Assembly: GCA_012959865.1 (NCBI GenBank)
Contig: DUCH01000382.1
Location: 18,874 to 82,873, forward strand
Source: Myxococcales bacterium
Lineage (GTDB): Bacteria; Myxococcota_A; UBA9160; UBA4427
Direction of reading: 5' to 3'
Length of the DNA: 64,000 nt
Position numbers and translations under genes: made by a program. The notes under the pieces are model-generated. The model saw nothing but the letters and a program-made list of their open reading frames with translations. It ran no database searches and was not told where the DNA came from. How positions within the stretch are numbered: the stretch's first letter is position 1; each line of letters begins with the position of its first letter. Below are positions 49,038 through 58,905 of the stretch, piece after piece.

Positions 49038-49862
49038 CTAGTCGCGTTTGAGTAAGTTCGCGGGGTGCTGTTCCGGGGGGAAGAGGCTCCCCTGCCAGCG
49101 CTGCATACCGCCGATCCAGCGATCGACATCGGCGCCCTTGCGCTTCACGTACTCGGCGACTTCGGGGTGGGGGAGGATATGAAAGCGCTCCGCCGCCATG
49201 GCGTCGACGATGACCTGGGCCACGTCTTCGGGCTGAAGTACGCCGTCGCTGCTGGCCACCCCGACCTCGAGATCCATTTTCTCGGCGTCGGGACTGTTTG
49301 CCCCGATATTGGTCGCCACCGCCTGGGGGCACAGGACCGAGACTCGAATCCCCTGATGGCCGTGGGTGATGGCGATCCACTCGGCCAAGGAGACTGCGGC
49401 GTGTTTGGTGACCGCATAGTGGAGCGAGCCAAATTGCGAGAGCAGTCCCGCCGCCGATGCGGTGCTCATCAGATAACCCCCGCCGCGCTCGACCATGCGC
49501 GGAATCATCGCCCGAGCGGCGAAGACGTGGGCAAGCACATGAACCTCCCACATGCGCTGAAGATCGGCAACGGGCGCCTCCAGACCCCCCAGCGTGACGT
49601 AGCCCGCATTGGAAAAGAACAAGTCGATGGGGCCCAGGTCGGTTTCGACCCGATCCACCAAAGCGCGAATGGCTTCTTCTTCGGAGACATCGACCCCTAC
49701 GCCTGTCCCGCCCACCGATTCGGCGACTGCCTTCGCGCCCGCTTCGTCCCGATCCACGACGACCAAGTGACGGGCGCCGTCGGCATGGAAACGTTCGACC
49801 AAGCCGCGACCGATTCCGCTCGCTCCGCCCGTGATGACTGCGATTCGATCGCGAATTTCCAA
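49038..49862 (-). CDS. Classical short-chain dehydrogenase/reductase
   Basis: A 274-residue SDR: ITGGASGIG (10-18), D37 in VVVDRDEAG favouring NAD(H), FSNAGYVTLGG with S-N-A-G in place of NNAG, and catalytic S133/S136, Y149 and K153 in HYAVTK. The C-terminal 60 residues are longer than usual and rich in aromatic and charged residues (EYVKRKGADVDRWIGGMQRW), an extension seen in SDRs that act on bulky hydrophobic substrates. The helix-4 asparagine position is H108 (VHVL), a departure from the usual N. Reads in the same direction as the haloalkane dehalogenase upstream, 158 bases away. Confidence 0.9.
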   Translation of the reverse strand: MEIRDRIAVITGGASGIGRGLVERFHADGARHLVVVDRDEAGAKAVAESVGGTGVGVDVSEEEAIRALVDRVETDLGPIDLFFSNAGYVTLGGLEAPVADLQRMWEVHVLAHVFAARAMIPRMVERGGGYLMSTASAAGLLSQFGSLHYAVTKHAAVSLAEWIAITHGHQGIRVSVLCPQAVATNIGANSPDAEKMDLEVGVASSDGVLQPEDVAQVIVDAMAAERFHILPHPEVAEYVKRKGADVDRWIGGMQRWQGSLFPPEQHPANLLKRD

Positions 49863-50020
49863 GATCCCATCCTCTCAGGGCGCTTTCGTCGCTACGCGGA
49901 GTTGGCGCTCGCCGGGGGACCAACGCCGGATCGTCCAGGCAATTGGCGCCCTATGCTATTTGACCGCTCGCACGATCGCCAACCGTTGACTGGAATGCAG
50001 CGAGGCCGTCCGACGGGGTC

Positions 50021-51031
50021 TCAGCGTGCCTTCACAAAATCAACAATGATCTGGGACAAAGCATCGGCCCGTCCCTCTTGGACAAAGTGCCCGCCACCCT
50101 GGATTGTTTGATGGGGCTGACCCGCTGCACCCGGGATGCGCTCCTGAAACACGACATCCCCTCCCCGGGAAACCGGGTCGTTGTCGACGAAGGCCGTGAG
50201 AAAAGGCTTTTCCCATTTTTCAAAAACCGCCCACGCCTGCCGATTGGCTTCCTCGGAGGGATCGCCGGGGAGCGAGGGCACGTGGCTCGGCATGGCCCTT
50301 GGCCCCATCTTGTACTGGGGATCCGGAAAGGGGGCATCGTAAGCCGCAGTCTCTTCGGGGGTCGCTGTTCGCCCGTCCAGCGTCCCCGTCACCGCGAGCC
50401 CAACGGGAAGGTCCTCGGTCTCCCAACACCATTTCTGCCAGTACGCAAAGGCAACGGGAAAGGGCGCTCCCTCGGTGTTGGAAAGAGCGGCCATAACTTC
50501 GGGCAAGGTGGGAGTGGGCCCTTCTTTTCGAAAACTTCGGACCTGCTCCACGATCGCGTCGGGTAGGGGGCCCGGTACGGGCAGGCCGGTATTCGCAATC
50601 ACCACGCGATCGAATCGGTCCGGGTTTTCCGCCACCATGCGCAGGCCGATTAGGCCCCCCCAATCCTGACCGAAAAAGGTCGCGCCCTTCACATCGTTGG
50701 CGACCAGCCAGGCGTTCAACCAATCGACCTGGCGTTGGTAGGAGTAGTCTTCACGCCGGGCGGGTTTGTCCGAGCGCCCATAGCCCACGAGGTCAGGCGC
50801 GAGAACCCGCAGCCCAGCCCCGGTCAGCAGCGGAATCATGTGGCGGTAGAGGTAGCTCCAGGTCGGCTGACCGTGCATGCAGAGCACCGCCGGGGCGTCG
50901 GCGTCGCCCTCGTCCACGTGGTGGATGCGAAGTCGGCCGCCTTCGCCATCCGGGACCTCGGTGTACACCGGTGCGAAGGGGTAGCCCGGGAGATTTTCGA
51001 ATCGCGAGTCGGCGGTGCGGAGGACGTCCAT
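50021..51031 (-). CDS. Haloalkane dehalogenase (alpha/beta hydrolase, DhlA-like)
   Basis: A 336-residue alpha/beta hydrolase. MHGQPTWSYLYRHMIPLL and APDLVGYGRSDKP match the DhlA subfamily closely. The nucleophile motif is FFGQDWGGLIG with D123 and the adjacent halide-stabilising W124. The base histidine is in GGGHFVQEGRADALS, again as in DhlA, and an acid near FVDNDPVSRG completes the triad. Such enzymes hydrolyse carbon-halogen bonds to an alcohol, halide and proton. The ATG has a GGAG site 8 bases upstream. A consensus promoter lies about 110 bases upstream, beyond a purine/pyrimidine tract. Alternative: fluoroacetate dehalogenase or epoxide hydrolase, less likely given QDWGG plus WSYLYR. 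Confidence 0.9.
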   Translation of the reverse strand: MDVLRTADSRFENLPGYPFAPVYTEVPDGEGGRLRIHHVDEGDADAPAVLCMHGQPTWSYLYRHMIPLLTGAGLRVLAPDLVGYGRSDKPARREDYSYQRQVDWLNAWLVANDVKGATFFGQDWGGLIGLRMVAENPDRFDRVVIANTGLPVPGPLPDAIVEQVRSFRKEGPTPTLPEVMAALSNTEGAPFPVAFAYWQKWCWETEDLPVGLAVTGTLDGRTATPEETAAYDAPFPDPQYKMGPRAMPSHVPSLPGDPSEEANRQAWAVFEKWEKPFLTAFVDNDPVSRGGDVVFQERIPGAAGQPHQTIQGGGHFVQEGRADALSQIIVDFVKAR

Positions 51032-51064
51032 GGCTGAGTCTCCTTTTTTTGGGTTGTGGGTTGT

Positions 51065-51111
51065 GGGGAGAGGGGGAGGGGGAGGGACATGGAGAGGGAG
51101 AGGGAGCGAGG
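51065..51111. repeat. Polypurine/polypyrimidine tract
   Basis: A nearly uninterrupted G/A run built of GGGAGA and GGGGGA-like units, broken by one CAT. It would be transcribed as a CU-rich leader of the dehalogenase mRNA. Such tracts can form triplex or slipped structures. Confidence 0.75.
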
Positions 51112-51138
51112 CGGGTTCGCCGCCAAGAATCTTATGGC

Positions 51139-51166
51139 ATAGTAGATGTCAATAAAAGAATGTCAA
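51139..51166 (-). promoter_or_regulatory. Strong candidate promoter of the dehalogenase gene
   Basis: On the minus strand, TTGACA (51166-51161) matches the -35 consensus exactly and TACTAT (51144-51139) matches four of six -10 bases after 16 bases. A second TTGACA at 51152-51147 gives a direct repeat ATTGACAT 14 bases apart. Transcription would start near 51132, leaving a leader of about 100 bases. Confidence 0.6.
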
Positions 51167-51273
51167 TTCGACGGTTCCACGAACGAAGCGTGCCCTCTTC
51201 GCCGACGGTCCCGCCTCGAGTGGGGTCGCACTGGCTCGTTGAACCCGAGAGGCACTTCGCCTATCCAGTTGCC

Positions 51274-51330
51274 CTACCCACTCCCCCTATTCCTACCCAC
51301 TCCCCCTATTCCTACCCACTCCCCCTATAA
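51274..51330 (+). repeat. Three 19-base tandem repeats
   Basis: CTACCCACTCCCCCTATTC occurs at 51274-51292 and 51293-51311, and a third copy ending TAA at 51312-51330. The array ends 14 bases before the FadB-like ATG, so it lies in its leader or promoter. No spacers are present. Confidence 0.9.
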
Positions 51331-51344
51331 CGAGGAATACCCAA

Positions 51345-53429
<2,085 letters not shown>

Positions 53430-53501
53430 GTCACGCGGCCTCTATGATTTCAATCGAGAGAGCTTCTCAATATGAGGGAGTAAGACAGGAGCAAACCCGA
53501 C

Positions 53502-54602
53502 ATGAGCCAATCCGACATGAGCCAATACGACCCTTTTGAGCGAGGCCCGCACCCGGTGGGCGTACGGACCGGCGAATGGACGGATGCCAGCCGGGATCGG
53601 ACGCTCCCCGTGGAGATCTGGTATCCGGCCAGCGAAGCCCATCGCGGCGAAGATCTCGACGAGGCGCGGTGCGACCGGTATAAGCCCATGCCGATGGCGC
53701 CCGAGGTTTTTCAATCCGCCGTTCGGGACGGCGAGGCCCAAACCGGTGCCCGGCCCTTGATCGTCTTTTCTCACGGCTTCGGGGGCGAGCGGCGTCAGAC
53801 CACCCACCTATGCACCCATTGGGCGAGCCATGGCTACGCGGTGGTGGCCATGGACCATGTGGGCAACACCGCTCTGGACATGATGCAGGCGGCCGCGGCC
53901 GGAGGGGCGGCGACACCCGCCCGCCAGATCGCCCAGTTCATCGTCGATCGTCCCGCCGATGCGTCGTTCGTGATCGACCGCGCTCTGGCCGGCGAATCGG
54001 GCCTCGAGATCGACGCCGAGCGCATTGGGATCTCCGGGCACAGCTTCGGGGGCTGGACGACTTTGGCCACCACCGCCCGGGACAATCGGATTCGCGCAGC
54101 GCTCCCTTTGGCGCCGGCGGGGGGACAAACGCCGCTCACGCCTCCGGGGTTTGCCAACGACATGGCCGATGCCCTGGCGTTGACTTGGGAACGCCCGGTG
54201 GAGACCCTTTACTTGGTGGCCGAGTTCGACACATTGCTGCCCCTGGACGGGATGCGCGATCTGCACAGTCGAACCCCAAAACCTCGACGGGGGGTCAATT
54301 TGTTGAACGCCGACCACTTTCACTTTTGCGATCGCGTCGAGCAGACCCATGATCTCTTCAAGACCTTGGGGCCCATGATGGTGGGCTCGGTGGAGGGCGC
54401 GCCCGACATGACAGAAGTTCTTGCGGGCATGAAGGCGAGCGCGGAACTCTGCCCAGGCGAGCACGCCTATGCGCTCCTTCAGGGGCTTGGGCTGGCGCAC
54501 ATGGATGCCTGCCTGAAAGACGATGCCGACGCCCGAGCATTCATGGCTCAAGACCTAGTCGGTGTCATGGCGGATCGAGGGGTTGCCGTCGAGATGCTCT
54601 AG
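53502..54602 (+). CDS. Alpha/beta hydrolase (platelet-activating-factor acetylhydrolase/dienelactone-hydrolase-like)
   Basis: A 366-residue cytosolic hydrolase. The nucleophile elbow is GISGHSFGGWT with S181; VFSHGFGGERRQT gives the oxyanion loop; FDTLLPLDGMRDL should hold the aspartate, and NADHFHFCD the histidine. HPVGVRTGEWTDASRDRTLPVEIWYP is the beginning typical of PAF-acetylhydrolase-like esterases. The start region is duplicated: ATGAGCCAATCCGAC is directly repeated with one change, giving two in-frame ATGs at 53502 and 53517. AGGAG precedes the first by about 10 bases. It converges with the ThDP enzyme gene. Confidence 0.87.
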   Translation: MSQSDMSQYDPFERGPHPVGVRTGEWTDASRDRTLPVEIWYPASEAHRGEDLDEARCDRYKPMPMAPEVFQSAVRDGEAQTGARPLIVFSHGFGGERRQTTHLCTHWASHGYAVVAMDHVGNTALDMMQAAAAGGAATPARQIAQFIVDRPADASFVIDRALAGESGLEIDAERIGISGHSFGGWTTLATTARDNRIRAALPLAPAGGQTPLTPPGFANDMADALALTWERPVETLYLVAEFDTLLPLDGMRDLHSRTPKPRRGVNLLNADHFHFCDRVEQTHDLFKTLGPMMVGSVEGAPDMTEVLAGMKASAELCPGEHAYALLQGLGLAHMDACLKDDADARAFMAQDLVGVMADRGVAVEML

Positions 54603-54636
54603 GCCGAATTCCAGGGCGAGTCCCCAGGAATCTGGC

Positions 54637-56187
54637 TTACAACAGGGCTTCGATGAGATACGGGCCGGAGCTTTGGCTTCGGAGCTCGAGCGCGTTTCGG
54701 AGATCTTCGCAGCCCGCGACCTGGCAGGCGGGGACGCCCATTCCCTCGGCGAGCCGGGTCCACTCGAGATGCGGGCCGCTGAGTTCCGTCAACCCGAGGG
54801 CCACCGGGCCCGGTGGGGTGGAACTCGATCGGCCCAATTCGGCCTGGAGGATACGGTAGGCGCGGTTGGCGCAGACGATCACAGTGACGTCGAGCGCCTC
54901 CCGGGCCAGGGTCCATAGGCCTTGCAGGGTGTACATCCCCGAGCCATCGGCCTGCAGCGCGACGACCCGGCGCTGGGGCGCTGCGATGGCCGCTCCCACC
55001 GCGTTGGGGATCCCTTGGCCAATGGCTCCGCCGGTGAGGTTGAGAACATCGTGGGGTGCGGCGGCCCGGCCATGAACCCCCCAGCCCAGCCCTGAGGTCG
55101 CTGCTTCGTTGATCAGAATCGCGTTTTCAGGCAACCAACGCGCCAAGGTCAGTCCGAGGCTCATCGCATCGAGATCGCCGTTGGGGGCCGGGGGCAGGGG
55201 GATCTCGGCAGCGGGCACGTACGCATCGGCCCCAAGGGCATCGGCCAGAGCGACGAGCCCCGGCGCGGAATCCGATCCGAGCCCCGACAGCACTTCACTG
55301 GGGCAATCGTCGGGTGCGAGGGTGCTCTTCGCCATGTGCCTGTAACCAAAGAAGGCGACGGGAGGGCGTGTGCCGGCAATCACCAGGGTTTTGAGATCCG
55401 AAAGCGCTTCCGCGGCTTGTTCGGGGAAATAGGGGAGGCCCGCAAATGCCGGGACGCCTCGTCCCTCGCGAAGCCGGGGCAAGAACGTATCGACGACGAC
55501 GCGGCTACCCAGCTTCGCCGCGATGCGCGCGGCGGCCTCGAGGCTCTCGCGTCCGAGCACTCCACCCAGCAGGAGTCCTCCGCGATCCCCCGCGCGCTCG
55601 AGCTGCTCTGCGGCGCGAGCCACGGCGGCGTGGTCCGGAGAAAAGCGGATGTTCTGGGGAGGAGCGTGGGGCTTGTCGTCCACAGGCGTCCATGCCGCGT
55701 CCTGGGCCACAATGAGCGAGGCGACTCCCGACGGCGGGCCCTTTGCTCCGGCGATGGCCGTCGTCATGTCGTGGCTCAATTTTTGGGCATCGTCGGTGCG
55801 AAGAACGAGTTTGGAAACCGGGGCCGCCAGCGACTCGATATCCGATGTCAGCGGCGCGTCGGCGGCGAGATGCCACGTGGCATGGTCGCCAATCAAATTT
55901 ACGACGGGTGTTCCCGCCCGCCGGGCATTGTGGAGATTGGCGATTCCGTTGGCGAAGCCCGGCCCGAGGTGCAGCAGGGTCAGGGCGGGCTTCCCGGCGA
56001 TGCGCCCATAGCCGTCTGCGGCCCCGGTGGCGACCCCTTCAAAAAGGCAGAGCACTGCCCGGATGCCCGTGACTTCGTCGAGTGCCGTGACCCATTCCAT
56101 TTCGGTGGTGCCGGGGTTGGCGAAGCAAACCTCCACACCAGCGGCTTCGGCGGCTCTCAGCGCGAGTCGTGCTCCATTGCAATTCAT
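54637..56187 (-). CDS. ThDP-dependent enzyme, acetolactate synthase/benzoylformate decarboxylase-like
   Basis: A 516-residue ThDP enzyme. The activator glutamate is E50 in CLFEGVATGAADGYGR. The phosphate-binding motif is QADGSGMYT (about 409), where the first glycine of the usual GDG is replaced by alanine, followed by CANRAYRILQAELGR. The absence of PDH-like or FAD-clasp segments suggests a decarboxylase or carboligase. ATG 56187 is chosen because AGGAG lies six bases upstream; the longer reading from 56211 has no site. It reads in the same direction as the class II aldolase upstream, 76 bases away, so the two may act in one pathway that makes or breaks C-C bonds of 2-oxoacids. Confidence 0.85.
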   Translation of the reverse strand: MNCNGARLALRAAEAAGVEVCFANPGTTEMEWVTALDEVTGIRAVLCLFEGVATGAADGYGRIAGKPALTLLHLGPGFANGIANLHNARRAGTPVVNLIGDHATWHLAADAPLTSDIESLAAPVSKLVLRTDDAQKLSHDMTTAIAGAKGPPSGVASLIVAQDAAWTPVDDKPHAPPQNIRFSPDHAAVARAAEQLERAGDRGGLLLGGVLGRESLEAAARIAAKLGSRVVVDTFLPRLREGRGVPAFAGLPYFPEQAAEALSDLKTLVIAGTRPPVAFFGYRHMAKSTLAPDDCPSEVLSGLGSDSAPGLVALADALGADAYVPAAEIPLPPAPNGDLDAMSLGLTLARWLPENAILINEAATSGLGWGVHGRAAAPHDVLNLTGGAIGQGIPNAVGAAIAAPQRRVVALQADGSGMYTLQGLWTLAREALDVTVIVCANRAYRILQAELGRSSSTPPGPVALGLTELSGPHLEWTRLAEGMGVPACQVAGCEDLRNALELRSQSSGPYLIEALL

Positions 56188-56263
56188 CGTTGGCTCCTGA
56201 TTGAGTTCCATTCGGACCGCGGCGACTCAGATCGAGGGGGTGGGGCGGGAGGGGGTGGGGCGG

Positions 56264-57073
56264 CTACTCGAGGACAACGTCCGGATTTCCGATATGGCGG
56301 GCCACCAGATTCCAGAACCCCACCCGGCCCAGGCCGAGACGAGTCAGATCGTCGCGTGCGTAGCGGGCGGCGGCGGGAGAGATCGGTTTGGGGTCGCGCA
56401 CCTTCATGTGAACCTCGGCGACGCGCTCCATCGCGACGAAACTGCCTACGGCCTCATCGACCCGCGCGGCGACGCTGAGCAGTCCGTGATTTCGGAGCAC
56501 GATCGCACGCTTGTCGCCGAGCGCATCGGCAATTCTTCTGCCGCCATCGGTGTCCTGAATCTGGACTTCTTCGTCATCAAAGAGGGCATGATCTTCGAAG
56601 AAAAGGCAGGACTCCTGGGAGATGGGCTCGATGGGCCGTACCTCGGCTGAAAATGGGGTCCCCCAGCCAGTATGGACATGAGCGGCACTCGCGGCATCGG
56701 GCCGGGCCTTGAGGATCGGGTGGTGGATGAAATAGGCGGCGCGATTGATGGTGCCTTCGCCTGCGCGCAGTTTTCCATCGGGACCCACGAGTACGAGGTC
56801 GGACACACGCGCTTCGTGATAGGAAACCCCGTAACGGAGCATCCAGAATGAGTCGGTTCGTTCGGGATCGCGTCCGCTGATATGCCCGTCTCCCAGATCG
56901 CCCCAATTCTGGGCAGCGAAAATGCGATAGCCCAGCGCGACCTCGACCTTCCGGGCATGGCGAATTTCGTCGACGGTTTCCGGGTCGCTCCCCAAGGTGG
57001 GATAGCCGAGTTCATTCATGGCGGGCACGGCGGGGCTCACGGGCATGGCGGGGCTCACTGGGTGGGTACGCAT
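56264..57073 (-). CDS. Class II aldolase/adducin-family protein
   Basis: A 269-residue protein of the fuculose-phosphate aldolase/adducin fold. Metal ligands are H132 and H134 in AAHVHTGWG, and H196 in VLRNHGLLS. An N-terminal segment EVALGYRIFAAQNWGDLGDGHISGRDP (in parts) with NWGDLGDGHIS matches the family's substrate-binding loop. Start is uncertain: M1, M10 and M19 are all possible because an 18-base tandem repeat encodes two near-copies of VSPAMP. No good ribosome site precedes any of them. It probably works with the ThDP enzyme downstream on a hydroxylated or 2-oxo substrate. Confidence 0.88.
   Translation of the reverse strand: MRTHPVSPAMPVSPAVPAMNELGYPTLGSDPETVDEIRHARKVEVALGYRIFAAQNWGDLGDGHISGRDPERTDSFWMLRYGVSYHEARVSDLVLVGPDGKLRAGEGTINRAAYFIHHPILKARPDAASAAHVHTGWGTPFSAEVRPIEPISQESCLFFEDHALFDDEEVQIQDTDGGRRIADALGDKRAIVLRNHGLLSVAARVDEAVGSFVAMERVAEVHMKVRDPKPISPAAARYARDDLTRLGLGRVGFWNLVARHIGNPDVVLE
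57023..57058. repeat. 18-base tandem repeat at the aldolase N terminus
   Basis: Two units GGGCACGGCGGGGCTCAC and GGGCATGGCGGGGCTCAC at 57023-57040 and 57041-57058 encode a duplicated PVSPA segment before the conserved domain of the aldolase. Confidence 0.8.
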
Positions 57074-57191
57074 CCGGTCGGGGTAACGAATTGATCCGCC
57101 CTGCTATTGTGACAGAGCATCAAAATCTGGCTCGATGACGGAAGCCGATGAAAGCTATCGCAAAAGGCCGGCGGATGGGTGGAGTATAAGA

Positions 57192-57830
57192 GTGGCGAAA
57201 ATTGAATCGGAAGCAACTTCACTCCAAGAGCGCGAGGGACAATCCGAAGGAACATCGTTTACCGCGATGCGGGATAGCACCCGCGAAGACTACCAGATCA
57301 TTGCGCGATACGACGCCGAGTTTTTCGCGGGACTGGCCGACCGGATCCTCTCGCATCTGCGCCTTTTGGGAGGAACCACCGGAGGCTATGCGGTAGACCG
57401 TTTGACCCATAGCCTGCAGACGGCAACCCGGGCGCGAAGAGATGGTCGAGACGACGAATACGTTGTCTGCGCCCTGATCCACGACATAGGCGACATTCTT
57501 GCGCCGGCCAACCATTCTGAATTCGCCGCGACTTTACTCGAGCCCTTCGTGAGCGAACGCAATCGCTGGATCGTTGAACAGCACGGAGTTTTTCAAGGCT
57601 ACTATTTTTTCCACCATCTGGAGGGAGATCGGAATATGCGGGAGCAGTTCCGAGACCATGCATGGTTCGGCGACTGCGCGGAGTTTTGCGAAAAGTACGA
57701 TCAAAACAGCTTCGACCCCGGGTACCCAACCGAGCCTTTGGAGAGTTTTGAACCCGCAGTTCGCGCCGTCTTCAAGAGGGCCCGAAGAACGATCTATTCG
57801 GCCAAGGGTGAGTCGAAAATCAACGAGTAG
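57192..57830 (+). CDS. HD-domain protein, PhnZ/TmpB-like di-iron oxygenase candidate
   Basis: A 212-residue HD-domain protein. Histidines in RLTHSLQTAT (H73), IHDIGDILAP (H97, D98), ANHSEF (H108) and VEQHGVFQG (H131), plus an aspartate in CEKYDQNSF, reproduce the ligand order of PhnZ-type mixed-valent di-iron oxygenases; the 24-residue step between the first two ligands also agrees. The TmpB/PhnZ group cleaves or hydroxylates phosphonates. GTG 57192 is chosen because GGAG lies seven bases upstream; ATG 57135 would add 19 residues but has no site. It diverges from the aldolase. Substrate unknown. Confidence 0.82.
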   Translation: MAKIESEATSLQEREGQSEGTSFTAMRDSTREDYQIIARYDAEFFAGLADRILSHLRLLGGTTGGYAVDRLTHSLQTATRARRDGRDDEYVVCALIHDIGDILAPANHSEFAATLLEPFVSERNRWIVEQHGVFQGYYFFHHLEGDRNMREQFRDHAWFGDCAEFCEKYDQNSFDPGYPTEPLESFEPAVRAVFKRARRTIYSAKGESKINE

Positions 57831-57872
57831 CCGCGGATGCCGCTGGATGGCTGCAGCTGGGTGGCGCTCGAT

Positions 57873-58712
57873 CTAGTTTGATCGCTGCTGCTGAGCGCGA
57901 GCGCTGCGTCGGGCGAACCAAGCCACCAAAGGCGGAAAGAGCCGCTTGACCCAATATCCGGCCCAGGCCTCGGGCGAGATGGGGGCCACCCCGCGGTTCT
58001 TGTGAATGGCCTTGAGGATTCCTTGAGCGACTCGCTCGGGGGAGTAGTTGCGGCGCTCGAAGGCGCGGATGCCTTGTTCGCGGAGTTCGGGGTCTTCGTT
58101 GAGGCCATACATCCGGCTGGTGCGCACGATGGCCGTGTTGATCACTCCGGGGCAGACGGCGGTGACCCCGATGCCGTGGAGCGACAATTCGGCGCGAAGA
58201 GACTCGGAGAACCCCAGCACCCCGAACTTGGTGGTCCCGTAGGCGGTCATGCCCGGTGCCTGGCAGTAGCCCGCCATGGACGCGATATTGACGATATGGC
58301 CCCCTTGGTCCGCCTCGATCATGCCCGGAAGAAAGGCGTGACAGCCGTGGACCACTCCGCTGATGTTGATGCCCAGAATCTGCGTCCAGGCTTCGAGGGG
58401 AACATCGACAAAGAGGCCGGCCACGCCGATGCCCGCGTTGTTGACCACGATATCCACCCGACCGAATGCACTTCGCGTGCCTTCGGCGAAGGCTTGCATT
58501 TCGCTGGCGTTCGCCACATCGACGACTTGGCTAAAAGTTTCTTGGCCCTTGGCCTTGATGCGGTCGGCGGTCTCCCCGAGTCCGGCTTCGTCGATATCGC
58601 AGATCGCCACGTTGGCCCCGCGCTCGGCCAGGGCGAGGGCGGTGGCACGCCCGATTCCGCTTCCAGCACCGGTGACGACTCCGACCTTGCCCGCGAGCGT
58701 ATGCGTGTCCAT
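57873..58712 (-). CDS. Classical short-chain dehydrogenase/reductase
   Basis: A 279-residue SDR: VTGAGSGIG (13-21), D39 in ICDIDEAG favouring NAD(H), NNAGIGVAG (91-99), catalytic S145, Y158 and K162 in AYGTTK. The sequence around GYWVKRLFPPLVAWFARR near the C terminus is an amphipathic, aromatic extension of the kind seen in SDRs bound to membranes or acting on lipids and sterols. It converges with the HD-domain gene. The KAS III enzyme upstream diverges. Confidence 0.92.
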   Translation of the reverse strand: MDTHTLAGKVGVVTGAGSGIGRATALALAERGANVAICDIDEAGLGETADRIKAKGQETFSQVVDVANASEMQAFAEGTRSAFGRVDIVVNNAGIGVAGLFVDVPLEAWTQILGINISGVVHGCHAFLPGMIEADQGGHIVNIASMAGYCQAPGMTAYGTTKFGVLGFSESLRAELSLHGIGVTAVCPGVINTAIVRTSRMYGLNEDPELREQGIRAFERRNYSPERVAQGILKAIHKNRGVAPISPEAWAGYWVKRLFPPLVAWFARRSARAQQQRSN

Positions 58713-58905
58713 CGCTGGACTCTATCCCATCGCCGAAGCTTGAACCGCTCTTCGGGGTTTGGCCTGAAGCGCGCTCAGAGCTAGCTTCAGGCGAACAGCC
58801 CACGGAGTGACGGGGAAGATTGGTTCCTCGACGCTTTGGGCAGATGTACGATCCGGTGCGCGGGGATGCGGTGGGTCGCCTGGGTCCGTGATGAGGAGCA
58901 GCTTC

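Larger units (their letters stand above)
51032..51344. other. 313-base divergent intergenic region
   Basis: Between the haloalkane dehalogenase and the FadB-like gene there is no coding sequence. It contains a polypurine tract (51065-51111), an A+T-rich patch with two TTGACA-type hexamers read leftward (51139-51166), and three 19-base tandem repeats (51274-51330) that end 14 bases before the FadB-like start. This is the most structured non-coding stretch of the window. Confidence 0.8.

Noticed and set aside
51274..51330. CRISPR-like array
   Set aside because: The three 19-base units are directly adjacent with no spacers, and there are no cas genes.
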